Notes: generated from the letters alone by a model not told the origin. Positions 1-11,527 are shown, counted from the first letter of the stretch. The stretch is DNA of 64,000 bases from Aspidiotus rigidus (GCA_035079385.1 JAVHKY010000027.1:2356001-2420000), one strand, 5' to 3'. Numbers and translations: made by a program.

Positions 1-2153
1 CTTATTAACATACTTATACATGTTTGGGAACGTGAACAATCCACTAACAATAGATAAGATATGTTTCGAACCTACGTGTCCGTAATTCATATGAACAAAA
101 TGAGTCAGGCGTTTTCCAGCCTCGTAATCTAACACAATCTTATAATTGCCACGTATACAACAAAAAATAACACCGTGTCGAAGCACGTCGGATTCTAAGC
201 GATTTACATTATTCTGTAGAGTGACTATTTCACCAAGGTTCAAGAAATTTAATGTAGGAATGATACGTTCGATAGGGGGGGTATCAGGAGAGGAATCAAG
301 GACGGGATTACGAGAAAGGCAGTCAGCTTCGCTATTCTCAGAACCTGGACGGTACAGGACTTCGAAATCAAACTGGAGAAGTTCTGAGGCCAAGTCGCCC
401 AGTTCTTCGTCCGGCTGAGCTTTCAAATTAAGATTTTGGAGAGGTTTGTGATCGGTAATAATTTTGAAATGACGCCCAATCAGCCAAAAACGCCAATAAC
501 GGACGGCTTCGCGGATAGCAATGCTTTCGATGTAGATCGCTCCCTTTTTAATCTGCGCAGGGGACAATTTTTTTGAAAAGTAAGCGACGGGTTTTTCAAC
601 GCCATCGTCTTGCTTCTGTTTGAGTACTGCACCTATTCCCACTCCACTAGCGTCAGTGTATATAGAAATCGGTTTTGTACGGTCAAACACAGCCAAAATT
701 GGTGCAGATGTCAAAAGGAGTTTCACTCCATCAAAGCAAGCTTGACAAGCGGAAGACCAAGTAAAAGGAACGTTCTTGCGGAGTAGATTGTGGAAAGGTT
801 CAAGAAGCGAAATTGAATTAGGTATGAATTTTCGATAAAAGTTTATTTTACCAAGAAATTGACGAACTTGTTTTCTTGAGGAGGGAACAGGAAATGATTT
901 AATGGCAATCAAGTTGTCTTGGAGGGGTTGAACAGAGTTTGGTGTGAGAATATGACCGAGATATTGGATGGTAGGAGTGGCGAAATTACATTTTTTAAAA
1001 TTGAGACGAAAGCCTTCTTCATAAATAGCGGTAATTAGCAATTGAATATGCTGTACATGCTCTTCGAAAGTACGAGAAAATATGAGTATATCGTCTAAAT
1101 AATTAACGGCGAAATTCGATAAGTTCCTACGCTTGAATATACCCGATAATACACGCTGAAACACTGCAGGAGAGACTTTTAAACCGAAAGGCATGGAACG
1201 CCACTCATAATGGCCATGCCGAGTAATAAACGCGGTTTTAAATCGATCAGATTTTCGAATAGGTATTGACCAAAATGCAGCATTTATATCTAACGCGGAG
1301 AACCACTTACAATCACGAATACGGGGAATAATCTCGTCGATCAACGGAAACGGCTGGCTCTCGGGAATGAGTAGCTTATTCAACAATCGATAGTCGATAC
1401 ACATACGCGTTTTAACCTTTGTAGACGATAATCCGTCTTTCTTAAACTGCATTGTAACAGGTGAGGCAAAAGGAGAGATGTTGACTCGGTAATCATACCG
1501 TTCGCTAACAAAGCACTACACTGCCTCTCAATGTCTTCCTGATCTTCATAAGTACAACGATAAGGTTTTTTTGAAACGTATATGTCTTTCTTTAAATTGA
1601 TCGGGCATTCATATTTAGTAACGTTACCAACGTCAAAAGCATTCTTCGCAAATGCAAAATTATTTTTCTCAATTAAGTTACGGATTACTGATTTACGATC
1701 TACATTAAGATGCGACGTTTTCAAATTAAATGACTCTTCGGTCATATAATCGTTCCAAATATTGTGAATAGCAATATTGCTCTGCTTATTTACCTTAATT
1801 CCAGAAAGATGCTGCGTTAGTTCTAATTTATGGTCGAGAGCGAGACCAAAAGAAGGAATTAAATCGAGACCTATAATAAAATCGTATTTTAAATTTGGAG
1901 CATCGAGGATATGTAATCTTAGTACTCTCTTAGAAGCGGCGAGAATAGAAATGTCCAGCATAGTAATGCCTTTTGAGGAGCCCTTACCGCTCGGCGTGTT
2001 ATAGAATGAGTCGTCGGGAATAAATGGACAATTTTTGAGGTGTTGAAACGCTTGATAAGAAATCGCGGACGCATTCGCGCCAGGGTCGTAAAGACCAGTA
2101 CCACAAAATTCACCGACTCTCACCTTAACAACGACGAACGAGGGCCTTACTCG
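1..2153 (-). pseudogene. Gypsy pol: protease, reverse transcriptase, RNase H, start of integrase (frameshifted, partial)
   Basis: The pol frame is -1 relative to gag and enters through the slippery site at 2153-2159. The protease motif reads LYDPGANAS, with Pro replacing the usual Ser/Thr of D-S/T-G. The reverse transcriptase starts about 1600, and near 1474-1478 the frame is lost by a net shift inside the conserved SPFASP motif. From there to position 1 a single open frame continues with the YLDD catalytic box (about 1100), FAVNYLDDILIFS, then RNase H with YTDASGVGIGAVL (about 640-660) and TDHKPLQNL (about 440-455), and the H-x-x-H start of the integrase zinc domain near 60-110. The catalytic core of integrase is outside the window. 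Confidence 0.9.
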
Positions 2154-3331
2154 TTTTTTAAATGCGCATTGATTTCCTCTTGCAATTCGATATCCAAATT
2201 GTGCTCCGTAGATTTTACGTTAACATTGTCGGGTTTTGATCGAAACGAATTCTCCTTACGGGAGTCCTTAAATTTTACAAAGCAGTCTTTCTCAAAATGA
2301 AACCGGTCGTCAAAACCCTTCTTTTTACAATAGGGACACGGTGTCTTGGGTCGGAGAGAAGAGAAAGCAGATGTAGGGGAACCTGGTTTGTACGGTAAAG
2401 ACGAAGTAATAGTACGATTAACAGGACGGTCGAGCGCGGATATCGACGAAATAAACTTACCGAGTGATGCATTATCAGCGAGTGACACACGATCTTGAAG
2501 GTGAGACGGAAGGCCTAAAATCAAGTGTGCCATCTTATCCAATTTGTGCATTTTCGGGTTGAACGATACCAACATATTTAATTTTGTTTGAACGTAATCA
2601 TTGAGCGAACCCTTTATGAAACGATACGAGAAAGCGGAGCGAGCAATGGAAATACCACATTGGCCAAAATTTTCGAGAAAGCTTTCCTTCCAGAAAGTCC
2701 AAGAAGTGGAGGTGTCACAGAGTCGTGTCGTACTATACCACTTTTCGGCAGCATCCTCAAGGAACAACCGAAGGACCTCCCAATACTGCGTATCTTTCAG
2801 ACCAAGACGCCGGCATGCCGACTCAAACACCTCAATCCAAGCGGACGCATTCGAAGCTGTTTTTGAGCCATTAAATTTTGGGATGACCGCATCCTTGACA
2901 ATGGACGAAATAGAACGGGGTGGAGCGACGGAAGGAATAGCGGAATCATTGTCGGGAACAATAGCAGTAGATGACGAACGAGTAAGAGGGGTACGATCGT
3001 CCTCAAGTTGATCCATTGGCGTACCATTAAAGACGGGGTTACTCATCTCGTCGAAATAAAGTTTTGCTATAGCAGGTGACAGTTCGACTTTGAACGCACG
3101 AGTTTTCCATCGCGGTTTTAATTCGGCGCGTTTTGCCGTAGCTGCAGCGGAAATTGTAAACAACTGATCGTGGTGTGAAATGTCTTTGAACTGCTCCGGA
3201 ATCGCGTAAATCGTAGAGTCATCCTCATCGTCGAGGAATTGAAAAGCGTGCAAACGAGTAACCGTTGATTTAGGGTCAGAGGGTTTAGCCTCAGCCCTTA
3301 AAATGAAACGGACTTTTCGAGAATCGGCCAT
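2147..3331 (-). CDS. Gypsy gag-like polyprotein
   Basis: This 394-residue protein should form the retrotransposon particle and bind its RNA. The centre (about residues 130-300) is helical with Trp-rich stretches, as in Gypsy gags. Near residue 330 there is one zinc knuckle, C-x2-C-x9-H-x4-C, starting CPYCKKKG. The ATG lies 68 bases inside the candidate LTR border. The frame ends at a TAA eight bases after the start of the heptamer A AAA AAC (2153-2159), read in the gag frame, which would allow a -1 shift into pol. No stop or frameshift breaks gag itself. Assignment to a gag is firm; the clade is not. Confidence 0.85.
   Translation of the reverse strand: MADSRKVRFILRAEAKPSDPKSTVTRLHAFQFLDDEDDSTIYAIPEQFKDISHHDQLFTISAAATAKRAELKPRWKTRAFKVELSPAIAKLYFDEMSNPVFNGTPMDQLEDDRTPLTRSSSTAIVPDNDSAIPSVAPPRSISSIVKDAVIPKFNGSKTASNASAWIEVFESACRRLGLKDTQYWEVLRLFLEDAAEKWYSTTRLCDTSTSWTFWKESFLENFGQCGISIARSAFSYRFIKGSLNDYVQTKLNMLVSFNPKMHKLDKMAHLILGLPSHLQDRVSLADNASLGKFISSISALDRPVNRTITSSLPYKPGSPTSAFSSLRPKTPCPYCKKKGFDDRFHFEKDCFVKFKDSRKENSFRSKPDNVNVKSTEHNLDIELQEEINAHLKNE
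2153..2159 (-). promoter_or_regulatory. -1 ribosomal frameshift heptamer A AAA AAC
   Basis: On the minus strand TTTAAAAAAC occurs just before the gag stop. In the gag frame it reads A AAA AAC, a well-known retroviral -1 slippery heptamer, and the pol frame lies exactly in -1. The spacing to the gag TAA is one codon. No downstream pseudoknot was worked out. Confidence 0.6.
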
Positions 3332-3398
3332 AGCGAAAATACGAAAGAAATTGAAAACGGAAAGAAAATAGAAACGAAATGTTTTGAATTTGTAAGTC

Positions 3399-3704
3399 TG
3401 TTAAGCCTACGAAATGAGACGACTGAGAATGAATGCAACTTTTATTGGAGAATTCAAAACACAAGTCGTTTCGTAGAGTAACTATTAAATAAAGCAAAAG
3501 AGTGCGAGAAGCACGTAAGCTAAAAATAGACTGATCCGAGTTGAATCGACAAGGACGACTTGAATCGACAAGGACGAGGTACAGAAAGCAACACGTGTAC
3601 ACACGTGTACAAAGATAATGAAAAGATGCAGATAAAAGAGCGTGAATAAACGATTGGCAGGAATAGACAAGAAGACGCCGTGGTACACGGAATCTTCTTT
3701 TACA
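3399..3704 (-). repeat. Candidate 5' LTR of the Gypsy element
   Basis: On the minus strand this 306-bp stretch begins with TGTAAAAG and ends with TTAACA, so it has the TG...CA ends of an LTR. It contains an AATAAA-like signal near 3439-3445, and gag starts 68 bases downstream. No clear tRNA primer site beginning with TGG follows the proposed end and the second LTR is not in the window, so both borders are guesses. Confidence 0.35.
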
Positions 3705-5138
3705 TATATAAGTAAATATTTAAATTATTACTCATAAAAATAGTAAGGGGTCTACCTAAGTAAATCTAAAATTTTTTGTAAAATGATAGTTATTTTTTGA
3801 AAAAACTGAGCTTGTAGTTTTTACTGTGTACTTACTGGTGAAATGACAGGCAGGTGATTTCTCTGAAAAAATGCCTGAAATATGTGTAAAATAATACCTG
3901 AACATTTTCTGAACGAATATGCAGTCTAGAAAATTATAATTTGTTTTGAAGTCTATTTCCGTTGATAATGATATTCATTTTGAAGAAAAATAAAAGAATG
4001 GGGTGGGTGGGTTAAAGACCCGGTGTTACTGTGGTACATGTTTACGGTACACTTAGTTTTTCAATCTTTACATTCAATTCTCTTGCAAGCTAATTCCTAA
4101 TAAGACTTTCAAAATCAACATATTGCAAATGCCACCTTCATTGAATGTTCATGATTTTTAAATTCAACAATATTCTCAGCTTTATTAGGTAGGTAGAATC
4201 ACTGCAGGCTTATTTAATCCACAATAATTCTTACGATCAGATAATATCTTTTCATAAGGAAAACTGTTGAAGCGTATTTTACAAAGATATTTCTTCTTAC
4301 AATTTTTTGTAGTTTGTTTTCCAACTAATCTCCATAAATATTTAATTAAACAGTAATGAGTCTTTTCTTTTTCCTTTAAGAATAATAAATCAATAATATG
4401 ATTTTCTTTTTCATCTTTATAGTTATTGATAATGGATAGATTTTATAATTATATTATTAGGTATGATGGTGTACATTATATAATAGATAATCTACCTTCA
4501 ACCATAATTATTTTCATTTACTCTATTAACAAACTTTTTAATATCTCCCACTTTTATTACTGAAAATTCTATCCCTTTTCGGGTTTAAACCTACACTAGA
4601 AAGCGCTACTGAAAGGGTGAACCATCAGAGAATTTATGTACGTTCATACCCGTGGTTCATACACTGCTTTTCAATCAACTATTATTTTTTCAATATATCA
4701 TTTATTGCTACAATTTTTCTTTTTTTGTATTTAATATTGATCATACAGACTACAAAATCTATGCTTGTATTTGCTTTAAAAAACGATATTCTATTAATTA
4801 TGGTGCGTGAAATTTCTTCATTAAAAAGCATTGAACGAAAGGGTGAATATCGTCAGGGCTACCAACTCCCCAACTCTAAGTTTAAATCCCATTAAATTCA
4901 TTACCAAAATCATTGAGAAAAATAACAACGATTTACCGAATGAATTTCTGCCGTGTGAGTGTGTGAATGCGTGTGCGTATCTGCTCGTGATACCGACCCT
5001 AGCGTATTCGCCGCTGTATCAAAATAATGATGTTACACCGATTTTACTTGTATCCTGGTATCTACTCCTACAGTTGATGTCCGGTTTTTCCCATTCAATT
5101 ATCCTTACTGTTCCGTACCTTCTCCTTATCTACCTTGA
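3705..5138. other. AT-rich gap without a supported gene
   Basis: Between the Gypsy LTR and the BEL LTR I see AT-rich sequence with no protein similarity. Two overlapping short open frames on the plus strand (4617-5184) are hydrophobic but have no domain, no homologue I recognise and no splice context. I do not call them genes. Confidence 0.5.
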
Positions 5139-6248
5139 TGTTCGGCTAAAAAAAAGGAACTCAATAAGGTTTTTTATAAAATAAACGGAAGACCATCATG
5201 TCGACACATTAGAATGTACATGATTTATTTACAATAATTTACACCACCATGTCAAAAAGGTGGGGAAATTCGTTCCATTTGAGGCTGTGGATCGGGAACG
5301 ATTACAGAGAGGGCGTAGTTAATTTTTAGGTATTCTTGAAGTTATGTTTTTACTATACAGAGAGCGCAAGTGGAAGCATGCTAACTACATATTAAAATAG
5401 AGTGGACAACAATTTCGAACACATTATTTATTTTATTATAGTATAATTTAATTAATCGTACAAAATTTCGTAGAGAACCTTGACGTCGACTCCGGGATTA
5501 CTTTTCTTCACCTAATGGACATAAAGGAAACAAAAGCTGTCCATCAGTCTCTAGTTAGAGAGTAAGTTCATCTACAAAAGCTAATCTCGCAGCGTCAAGG
5601 TACTGAGGCAATTCTTTCTACCAGACAATTCGTAGGGACGAGCTTTCGATGTGTTTCGATAAATTTATTTCTATTCCTTGCTAAAATAAAGCGTCGAAGT
5701 GCAATTCAGATGATTCGCCGTAAGGTGACGGAGGAAGCTTAAGAAGGAATTTTCTAGGTTACGTAAAGAAAAGGGTTTCGTGGATAAACTTACATTATTC
5801 GTATCCATTTTCCGGCTACCAAGGTTTCGGTTTGCCAGTTTGACATAATATTGTTCGAATTGGAAGAACAAACGAAGATCGACGGAAAAGCGGAAAATGC
5901 GGATACAGAAATTAAGGAATGTCGGAGTATAACGAGGGTGTTGGAATTTTCTTATTATAATACAGGCTTTGTTCTAAATTAGTGGCCAATTAAGTGTTTT
6001 TTAAAGTTGCGCGCAGGAATTGGCGCTAACAGCTGCTAACGGTCAAACTTGAAGAGTCGAAGCTTGCAGCTGGAGAACGTTGCGATTTTGTCCGGTAGGC
6101 TACGCATTAGTTTTGTTTATTTAGCGAAGCTAAAGTCGAAGATTTTCGACACTCGATTTACACACAAAAAACGAGAAACGAGAGCATATACAGTGTTGCA
6201 AAAAACATGAACTAAAAAATTCTCGAATAAACTAAAAATTCTTCAACA
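5139..6248 (-). repeat. 3' LTR of the BEL element, split by a 911-bp insertion
   Basis: The LTR halves are 5139-5244 and 6164-6248, together 191 bp and collinear with the 5' LTR. Between them lies 5245-6155, absent from the other LTR. The 8-bp sequence ATTTACAC occurs on both sides of the extra segment (5237-5244 and 6156-6163) but once in the other LTR. Confidence 0.85.
5245..6155. mobile_element. 911-bp insertion in the BEL LTR, flanked by an 8-bp duplication
   Basis: The segment interrupts one LTR and is missing from the other, with ATTTACAC repeated at both ends. An 8-bp duplication fits hAT- or P-type transposition. However, the ends (CACCATGTC at the left and CGACACTCG at the right) do not form a convincing terminal inverted repeat, and no transposase frame is present. 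A deletion between direct repeats in the other LTR would give the same picture. The class is unknown. Confidence 0.5.
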
Positions 6249-6268
6249 TGCTCCCCCCTGGAGGGCTC

Positions 6269-9200
6269 CTACAAGGAGTGCTCTACAGGAAGTAAAACCA
6301 ACCGAGTGATCGGTCGATCATATTCAGATCCGTGAAGGCGAATTGTTACACGGCGAACATGACCTTGCGGATCCGGCGCTGTTTGCGTCACAACGGCTAA
6401 AGGCCAATCCGAGGGCTTCTCACCAGGCTTTGTGGCTAAGACGACGTCTCCGATTCTTAAATCCAATTTTTCCTTCAGCCATTTGGTTTGGCTATTGAGT
6501 TGAGACAAATAATCACGGCTCCAGGAGACCCAAAAATCCCGCAACATACTTTTAACCACATGATAGCGCTGCACCAAAGTTGTGCTTGCTTTCTCGGCTT
6601 CTTCAGGAGGAAGCAATAAATGAGTCCCGCCAGTCAAGAGGTGGCCGGGGGTCAAGAAATTGTCTCCATTTTTACAAAGTGGCCGGGAATTAAGGACTGC
6701 TTCGATTTTTGCAAAAAGCGTCGCATATTCTTCGAATGTGAGGGTGTGACCTTTAGTGACCTTCAATAAAAGTCTTTTGGCTGACTTTATCGAAGACTCC
6801 CACAACCCTCCATGATGAGGTCCGTACGGAGGGCTAAATTTCCATCTGATGGTTTGAAAGGACGAAGACGTGGACACGAAGGTTGAACCATTATCTGAAT
6901 AAATGCTTTCAGCTAACCCACGTCGCGCAAAGAATCTGTCAAAAGCGGCTTTCAAGCATTCAGTTTCCAGGCCTGAGGTCATTTCGAGATGAACGGCTTT
7001 TGTACTGAAGCACACGAACAAACAGAGGTAACTTTTGAAACGAATAGTCGACCTATGCCGCACGCACTTTGTCATAAACGGTCCAGCAAAATCGGCTCCA
7101 ATGGTCGTAAATGGTCGAGAAAAGGTTACTCGTTCGAGAGGTAACTGACCCATTGTTTGGTTTTGAGTGCGCGCGTTATACCGAATGCAAACAACACATT
7201 TGCGAATGATGTTCTTCACCAATGCTTGAATTCCACCCACAAAGTGGAATTGGCTGTGTAGAAACGCGACAACGAATGCTCGATCTCCGTGAAAATATTT
7301 TTCATGGATGGATCGCGCATAGAGTCGAACAAACGGACTATTAGACGCCATGATCATTGGACGGCGTTTATCGATAGACACTGGCGCGTTTCTTAAACGT
7401 CCTGTAAGACGAAGGATACCATTTTCGTCTAACAAAGGTTTCAAAAACCACAAACGGCTTTTCCTACTAACTGTTTTACCGGACTCCAATAGTTCAATCT
7501 CCTTAGGAAAACTAAGATTTTGCGCGTATCGTACAAGAGCTAAAAAGGCTTTTTTCAATTCTTCGGCGTCGGGAAAGTCGGTTCTGAACACAATGTCGCG
7601 ATTACGTATTTTTTCCCTCCACCTGAGATTACGAGCAACGGCTGACTGAAGACGGAAAAACGAGGAAGATATTTCAAACATGGACGGCTGCGGCTTAGAC
7701 GAAGATATTTGGAGAATAACGGGTCGACGCTGTTCAAGTATACTCGGCTCAAGATCGTCGTTATTATTTGAAGTTTCTTCAATATCTCGTACGGTACTAC
7801 CATTCAAAAGAAAATCAGGTCCAAAAAGCCACAACTCAGAATTGATGTGTTGGTTTGCGGTTATTCCGCGAGTGGCTAAGTCCGCAGGATTCATAGCGGT
7901 ATTGACGTATTGCCAGTGCGGATATGGCAACAAGTCCTGTATTTTACAAACTCGGTTAGCGACGAAAATATTCCAAGTATTTGGCGGCTTAGCTAACCAA
8001 CATAGTGTAACACGAGAATCGGAATAGACGAATATTTTTGATTTTTCAAAATTCAGGTTTTCAGAAACTCGAACTATCAATTCGGCTAATAGTAACGCTC
8101 CTCTTAATTCGAGACGGTGAATGTTATTTTTTGTAGAAATAGGAGCTACTTTGGTTTTTGCACAGGCCAAATAACATTCTACATTGCCGAGAGCATCAGT
8201 AGTTTGCATATATACGGTTGCAGCGTAAGCGTTTAAGCTCGCATCGCAAAAACCAATCAATTCACGACTCACAACTGGTGCTAACGTTTTGGAGTACGAT
8301 CGACGAATTACCATTTTCTCCAATATTCCAATTTCTTGAACACATTCTCGAAAAGACTTAGCAGTTTCGCCACTAACAGTGTCGTCCCATCCAATTTGTT
8401 CTAACCAAACCTTCTGAAGTAATAGTTTAAATCGGACTATTACAGGGGATAAGAACCCCAATGGGTCGAAGATTCTTGATATCACAGATAGTACGACTCG
8501 CTTAGTAACAGCAGAAAAATCAGTTGCTTCTTGCATTGAGACTTTTACTCGAAATACGTCCGAGTTCGGCTCCCATATAAGTCCTAATAATAAGGTTGAC
8601 GTATCCGGGTGAACGATTCCAAGTTCACCTCTTTCTACTAACGACGGCTCTAACTGATTTAGAAGTTCATTCGAATTTGATGTGTATTTACGGAGAAGGA
8701 AACCATGTTCCAGCAAAATCGAATGAATAATGCGCTGTAGTTGAGAAGCAGCTTCGAGAGTTTCAGCTCCATACAATAAATCGTCCATATAAAAGCATCG
8801 GGCGATTGCCGTAGCTGCTTCTGGAGACTTTTCTCTAACCGATTCAGCAACTAATGCGAGACATTTAGTGGCGATAAAAGAAGCAGGAACTGTGCCGTAA
8901 GTTATCGTATTTAATCTGTATTCTTTGATTGGCTCGGCGGGGTTAGAGCGCCACACAATACGCTGTAAGTCTCGATCGGCTTCATCTACCAAAATTTTAC
9001 GATACATTTTTTCTAAATCAGCTGAAAAAACTACAGAATGGAGTCGAAAGAGAATCAGTTGATCGAAGAGGTCAGGTTGATTTTTTGGACCACACATTAA
9101 CAATTGATTCAATGACGGCCCTCCAATAGTGGGAGCGGACGCATTAAATACCACGCGTAGCTTGGTAGTAGTGCTACTTGGTCGCAGTACGGCGTGATGT

Positions 9201-10384
9201 GGAATATAATAATTCGGCTTCAACTCAATCTCAGATTCTGGGATCAAAGACATATGCCCCAACTCTTCGTACTCCTTCATAAATGCTACATACATTTTGC
9301 GTAACTCGGGTTCACTTTTTCTTTCAGCGTACTTCAGGCATCGAATCGCGCGTGAACGAGAATCACCTAACAACGAGGGTGACCCTTTCAGTGGAAGGCG
9401 GACGACAAACTTTCCGCTCTTTTCGCATCGAGTAATTGTGTTCTCAAAATGTTGTTCACACAAAATTTGTTCGGCTTTTTTCGTCGATTCAATCGGCTGC
9501 ACTTCCTCACTCTCCCAAAACTTTTGCAAATCGTCTTGAATTTCTTGAGTTGATGTGGCGAAACAAGAAGATACAGTCATTGTATTGCACGTTGAAGAAA
9601 TGAGTTTTGGTATAGGACCAGTAGGCGTCCAGCCGAAATTCGTATTGCGAAAAATGATACCATTGATAGTAGTCGTCGAATTTAAAACGCAAGCTTCGTA
9701 ATACGCATTTCCCAATATTAGATCAACACCTTTGTAACTCAAGGATTGGTCGGCTAATTTCAAAGTATGAGCGGCTTGTCTAGCTATTTCCATTTGTTGG
9801 CTAGGTACAAAATAAGTCAGAGAGGTTTGTGGTACAACATCGGCTTCTATAGGTATTTCAAATGACGAGAAACGCGATCCTAATACGATCGAGCAACTTC
9901 GAGTACAATTTATTTGACCGCCGACCCCTCCTATAGAAGTTTTTGATTTGTAGGTTTTCAAATTATGCTTATCTACAAACGTGTCAACGATGGCAGTCGG
10001 TTGGGAGGCGCAGTCGAACATTAAACGGAGTAATCCTGAAGTTCCACCACTAGTGAAAGATACAACGGCTGTAGGTAACAATATAAATGTATCATGGGAA
10101 TTTGAAGCGGAACAACTCTTTGTTTCAACGGTGCCTGTTTTTTCAAGCTCGCTTCCGACAACGTCGGTTTTACTATCACTACTACTATCGGATGCAGGTA
10201 CTTTCGGCTTATCAAAATGAAGAAGAGAGTGGTGTTTTCGCTTACATTCTTTACACGGGGCTCGATTACAAAATCTTGAAGCGTGATTTTGTCCAAAACA
10301 ATTGATACATATTTTGGCTAATTTAACAATTTTGTATCGTTGCTCGGGCGTTTTCTTTAAAAACGTCGGGCATTCAATTAACAC
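6269..10384 (-). CDS. BEL/Pao pol polyprotein (zinc knuckles, protease, RT, RNase H, integrase)
   Basis: This 1,371-codon frame is intact. Near residues 27-56 there are two zinc knuckles, the first CINCFGQNHASRFC. The protease active site at about 124 reads FDCASQ, close to the D-S-A-S form found in some Pao elements. The reverse transcriptase box is FYMDDLLYG, followed by RNase H residues FCDAS and VYSDSRVTLCW. The integrase shows an HHCC-type region ending CVVC, the core Asp residues in IGADFAGPF and YSDNGSTF, and the Glu in GGLWESS. The C-terminal domain of BEL integrases follows (LRIGDVVLA). The real start lies upstream: the same frame extends to an A-run near 10461-10470, where it is out of frame with gag. 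A first knuckle, CHACPDSH, is encoded just before the Met. Confidence 0.92.
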   Translation of the reverse strand: MLIECPTFLKKTPEQRYKIVKLAKICINCFGQNHASRFCNRAPCKECKRKHHSLLHFDKPKVPASDSSSDSKTDVVGSELEKTGTVETKSCSASNSHDTFILLPTAVVSFTSGGTSGLLRLMFDCASQPTAIVDTFVDKHNLKTYKSKTSIGGVGGQINCTRSCSIVLGSRFSSFEIPIEADVVPQTSLTYFVPSQQMEIARQAAHTLKLADQSLSYKGVDLILGNAYYEACVLNSTTTINGIIFRNTNFGWTPTGPIPKLISSTCNTMTVSSCFATSTQEIQDDLQKFWESEEVQPIESTKKAEQILCEQHFENTITRCEKSGKFVVRLPLKGSPSLLGDSRSRAIRCLKYAERKSEPELRKMYVAFMKEYEELGHMSLIPESEIELKPNYYIPHHAVLRPSSTTTKLRVVFNASAPTIGGPSLNQLLMCGPKNQPDLFDQLILFRLHSVVFSADLEKMYRKILVDEADRDLQRIVWRSNPAEPIKEYRLNTITYGTVPASFIATKCLALVAESVREKSPEAATAIARCFYMDDLLYGAETLEAASQLQRIIHSILLEHGFLLRKYTSNSNELLNQLEPSLVERGELGIVHPDTSTLLLGLIWEPNSDVFRVKVSMQEATDFSAVTKRVVLSVISRIFDPLGFLSPVIVRFKLLLQKVWLEQIGWDDTVSGETAKSFRECVQEIGILEKMVIRRSYSKTLAPVVSRELIGFCDASLNAYAATVYMQTTDALGNVECYLACAKTKVAPISTKNNIHRLELRGALLLAELIVRVSENLNFEKSKIFVYSDSRVTLCWLAKPPNTWNIFVANRVCKIQDLLPYPHWQYVNTAMNPADLATRGITANQHINSELWLFGPDFLLNGSTVRDIEETSNNNDDLEPSILEQRRPVILQISSSKPQPSMFEISSSFFRLQSAVARNLRWREKIRNRDIVFRTDFPDAEELKKAFLALVRYAQNLSFPKEIELLESGKTVSRKSRLWFLKPLLDENGILRLTGRLRNAPVSIDKRRPMIMASNSPFVRLYARSIHEKYFHGDRAFVVAFLHSQFHFVGGIQALVKNIIRKCVVCIRYNARTQNQTMGQLPLERVTFSRPFTTIGADFAGPFMTKCVRHRSTIRFKSYLCLFVCFSTKAVHLEMTSGLETECLKAAFDRFFARRGLAESIYSDNGSTFVSTSSSFQTIRWKFSPPYGPHHGGLWESSIKSAKRLLLKVTKGHTLTFEEYATLFAKIEAVLNSRPLCKNGDNFLTPGHLLTGGTHLLLPPEEAEKASTTLVQRYHVVKSMLRDFWVSWSRDYLSQLNSQTKWLKEKLDLRIGDVVLATKPGEKPSDWPLAVVTQTAPDPQGHVRRVTIRLHGSEYDRPITRLVLLPVEHSL

Positions 10385-11502
10385 GTGGCTGTCTGGGCAA
10401 GCATGACATTTTGAACGACTCGAAACGCTGAAGGAAGATTTCTCTACTTTTTTCTCTACAGTTTTTTTTTACTGGCTTCGTGACGACTTTATTTTCGAAG
10501 TTGGTGCTTAAATTACTACCTTCTTCTGAAAAAATACGACTTTTAAGGAAAGTATGAAGTTTTTTGTAGAGAGGAAATTCGCTATGGGACGTCATAGAGT
10601 TTTCCCATTCGCGCAACGTGATCTTATCTAGTTTCGTGCTAACAATGTACGAAACGAACTTCGAAAAAATACCCTGATCTGTTTCTTCTCCATAAGATCG
10701 TAAACCACGCATTAATACATCGGCTTTATCAAGCAAAGTACAAATTTGACTCGCATTTTAATCGGCTCTAAAGACAACAATCTTTTAAATAAAGTTCGAA
10801 TGACGAGTCTTTTATTATCAAAACGTTCGGCTAAATAATTCCAAGCTTCTATATAAGCACCGTCTTCTAGAGGAAAATCTCGCAATATATCTTTAATGTC
10901 ATCTCCCATCGCTTCTTTTAACCACCATAATTTTTGAACATTTGAGAATTCAGAACTGCTGTGAACTAGGTTTTCGAATAGGCTTTTAAAATTACGAAAG
11001 TTCAAAATTTCGCCATCGAATTTTGGTATAGGTATTTTCTGCAATTTCGGCGTGAATTGACTCGGCACAGAAGCGTCGCTCATGGTCTGATTTAATAGAG
11101 ACGGGGAGGAAGATGAGGAAGCTGGTGGTACTAGAGAATTACGTGCTTGTTCGGTGCACAGTTTTTGGCGTTGGTAATATAAGCTATTTTCCCTTGGACT
11201 GTATAATAAATGTCGCTTACATTCGTCATATTCTGCATTATATCTTTTTCATCGGCTTTGAAACTATCGCTTGTCTCGTCGAGAAGTGCAAGAAGCTGAT
11301 TGGTAATCGCTGAATACTCGTCCATTTGATTTTTGTACGAAATCGATATTGTCTCCAATTTTGTTACCTGCTCAAGATTTAAGGACGATTTTTGAGCCAA
11401 TTCCATCATTTGATCCTTCAATCTGGACAGGTCTCGCTTCAAGACTCGACGAGTTCGCTTCAATTGTTCGACATCCATAACGACGCGACGGCTAAAATCC
11501 AC
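10374..11502 (-). pseudogene. BEL gag region, broken by three frameshifts
   Basis: The BEL gag is present in three pieces. The first (11502 to about 11180) is an N-terminal coiled coil rich in Lys/Arg/Leu. The second (about 11180-10740) has the DUF1759-type motif IPKFDGE...F...F..L and NVQKLWWLK. The third (10736 to about 10470) has LREWENSM and a basic linker to the zinc knuckles. The frame is lost near 11175-11185, near 10740, and in the run of A residues near 10461-10470. The last two look like one-base indels. The element therefore cannot make its full polyprotein. Confidence 0.8.
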
Positions 11503-11527
11503 GGCTAAATCACAAAACGGCTAAATC

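Larger units (their letters stand above)
1..3704 (-). mobile_element. Ty3/Gypsy-type LTR retrotransposon, truncated by the window edge
   Basis: Read on the minus strand the order is candidate 5' LTR, gag with a CCHC zinc knuckle, aspartic protease, reverse transcriptase, RNase H, and the start of the integrase zinc-binding region, which runs off position 1. This order is that of Ty3/Gypsy elements. The gag frame is open, but pol carries a frameshift near 1474-1478, so this copy is probably unable to move by itself. The 3' LTR would lie outside the window, so LTR divergence and target duplication cannot be checked. The clade within Ty3/Gypsy was not assigned. Confidence 0.9.

Noticed and set aside
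4617..5184. Two overlapping hydrophobic frames on the plus strand
   Set aside because: No motif or splice context, and the second runs into the BEL LTR.
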